Shown here: positions 42,797 through 43,731 of the stretch, in pieces | Layout: each line of letters begins with the position of its first letter | Numbering within the stretch: position 1 is the stretch's first letter | Origin: Chloroflexota bacterium | GTDB taxonomy: Bacteria > Chloroflexota > Dehalococcoidia > UBA2979 | Direction of reading: 5' to 3' | Assembly (NCBI GenBank): GCA_002718395.1 | Contig: PBEG01000013.1 | Location: 1 to 43,731, forward strand | DNA length: 43,731 nucleotides | Made by a program: the position numbers and the translations under genes | Notes under the pieces: model-generated | The model's input: the letters and a program-made list of their open reading frames with translations, nothing else | Told to the model about the DNA's origin: nothing | The model's database searches: none

Positions 42797-43731
42797 TAGA
42801 ATTCTCCTCTATGATTTAATATGCTGCCTATAGGATAATTATCTATTGAATCTTTCGAAATTGAAAAGCTTAATACATTTGGCATGAATTTTTTTACTAA
42901 TCTTGAAAGCACGCTGCCCGGACCAATTTCAATAAATATATTTATATTGTTTAATGAAAGAGTTTCCATATTTTTGTACCAAAGCACAGGCTTGTGTATC
43001 TGATTAGATAGTTCAAATTTAATTTTTTCTGCTGAATTTAATATCTTAGATGAAATATTGGATAGCACTGGTGTGTCTGGTATTGCAAAATTATAGTTGT
43101 TAATTACATCTGCAAATTCTTTTGATTCATTTACATGTAATTTAGTGTGACTTGAAACTCTAACTTTCAAATTAATAACCTTTGCTTTTTTACTTTGAGC
43201 AATTTTTTCAGCTTTGTTTACTGCATTTACATGTCCAGATATAACTATTTGATTTTCTAAGTTGTAATTTGCGACATCAACTCTATCATTTTCAGATGAA
43301 GTGGCTTCATTGCAAATTTTTTTGACTTCATCGATATTTAAGCCTATTACACCAGTCATTGTCACTGGTCTAATATTATAATTTTTTGACATGATTTCTC
43401 CACGTTTTGACGCAATTTCAATGCCATCTTTTAAGCTCAGACTATTACTTGCTATTGCTGCTGTTAGTATGCCTAAGGAATGCCCTGAGAAAATATTAGG
43501 AGATATGTTTATTCCTTGATCATTCAATTTTTCCTCCATGCCTTTATATAAAGCCATTGAAGTTGCAACAATAGCTGGCTGAGTTATCAAAGTATTTTTT
43601 AAATCATCCTCAGAACCATTTGTACATAAATCTAATAAATTATAATTTAATATTTCATTTGCTTCTGCAAATATTCTAGATGCATTTTTTGAGACCTGAC
43701 AAATTAGTTTTGCCATAGAGGGATATTGTGC
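42796..43731 (-). CDS. fabD: Malonyl-CoA:ACP transacylase, 5' end cut by window edge
   Basis: Loads malonyl groups onto ACP for fatty-acid synthesis. At least 311 residues are visible. The ATG at 43716 is not the true start: the frame runs to the window edge and reads AQYPSMAKLIC, the continuation of the usual N-terminal FPGQGAQYPSM. The nucleophile Ser is in FSGHSLGILTAA and the catalytic His in VRVSSHTKLH. The C-terminal FIEIGPGSVLSRLVKKFMP is typical. It is the first visible gene of a fabD-fabF-fabF operon; the rest (perhaps fabH, fabG, acpP) would lie beyond the right edge. Confidence 0.93.
   Translation of the reverse strand, partial: AQYPSMAKLICQVSKNASRIFAEANEILNYNLLDLCTNGSEDDLKNTLITQPAIVATSMALYKGMEEKLNDQGINISPNIFSGHSLGILTAAIASNSLSLKDGIEIASKRGEIMSKNYNIRPVTMTGVIGLNIDEVKKICNEATSSENDRVDVANYNLENQIVISGHVNAVNKAEKIAQSKKAKVINLKVRVSSHTKLHVNESKEFADVINNYNFAIPDTPVLSNISSKILNSAEKIKFELSNQIHKPVLWYKNMETLSLNNINIFIEIGPGSVLSRLVKKFMPNVLSFSISKDSIDNYPIGSILNHRGEF

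Noticed and set aside
40324-43731. Polyketide or aryl-polyene KS-CLF cluster
   Set aside because: Both ketosynthases keep the active-site Cys and sit behind fabD, which fits ordinary fatty-acid synthesis; no other polyketide genes are seen.
42796-43731. fabD as a truncated pseudogene because the ORF lacks FPGQG
   Set aside because: The frame continues to the window edge reading AQYPSM, so the N-terminus is simply outside the window.

Overview
The window is 43.7 kb of AT-rich (roughly one-third GC by eye), gene-dense bacterial chromosome. I see no tRNA, rRNA, CRISPR array, insertion sequence or prophage, and no gene-free stretch over 300 bases. Gene content points to an uncultured, probably marine bacterium of the Chloroflexota (SAR202/Dehalococcoidia-like): multiple CaiB/BaiF CoA-transferases, MaoC-type hydratases, an F420/FMN luciferase-like oxidoreductase, an F420-type PPOX protein, a class II EPSP synthase and very short intergenic spaces. 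This assignment is inference from gene families and was not tested by a search. TTG starts behind good Shine-Dalgarno sequences are common.

Region 1 (1-25.4 kb) is an accessory/metabolic zone in which strand changes often. In order it holds: an MFS transporter cut by the left edge; a lipoprotein esterase; an MscS channel; argC; an orphan GGQ release-factor-like protein; a PPOX flavoprotein; two tandem pairs of type III CoA-transferases (A1-B1-A2-B2) running into nhaA and a Ca2+/cation antiporter; a TauE/SafE permease split into two half-genes behind an acyl-CoA ligase; an LhgO-like FAD dehydrogenase; two two-gene MaoC modules on either side of a membrane-anchored PQQ-type propeller protein and an enoyl-CoA hydratase; an operon of a propeller protein, a lytic-transglycosylase-like protein and an LLM-class oxidoreductase; and an M50 protease. 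The CoA enzymes (ligase, transferases, hydratases, FAD- and LLM-type oxidoreductases) look like parts of one or more organic-acid catabolic routes whose substrate the sequence does not reveal.

Region 2 (25.4-40.3 kb) is one long plus-strand run dominated by aromatic amino-acid synthesis: tyrA, aroA, a gmk-like kinase, trpE, trpG, trpD, trpC, trpF, trpB, a CPBP membrane protease, trpA, aroH (chorismate mutase) and aroF (DAHP synthase). It continues into scpA, ribF and tyrS. Nearly all steps after chorismate to tryptophan are present, together with the entry step and the prephenate branch. No leader or attenuator is visible.

Region 3 (40.3 kb to the end, minus strand) is a fatty-acid elongation operon: fabD (cut by the right edge) followed by two different, apparently active FabF ketosynthases.

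The most unusual points are: (i) the duplicated, asymmetric CoA-transferase pairs in which the A subunits lack the catalytic Asp and the B subunits keep it; (ii) dyad-symmetric sequences in the promoter gaps of the CoA-enzyme genes; (iii) a TauE permease divided by a single in-frame TAA immediately followed by ATG; (iv) a MaoC pair with an altered active-site motif; (v) a secreted SLT-like enzyme with a BACON-like tail in a propeller operon.
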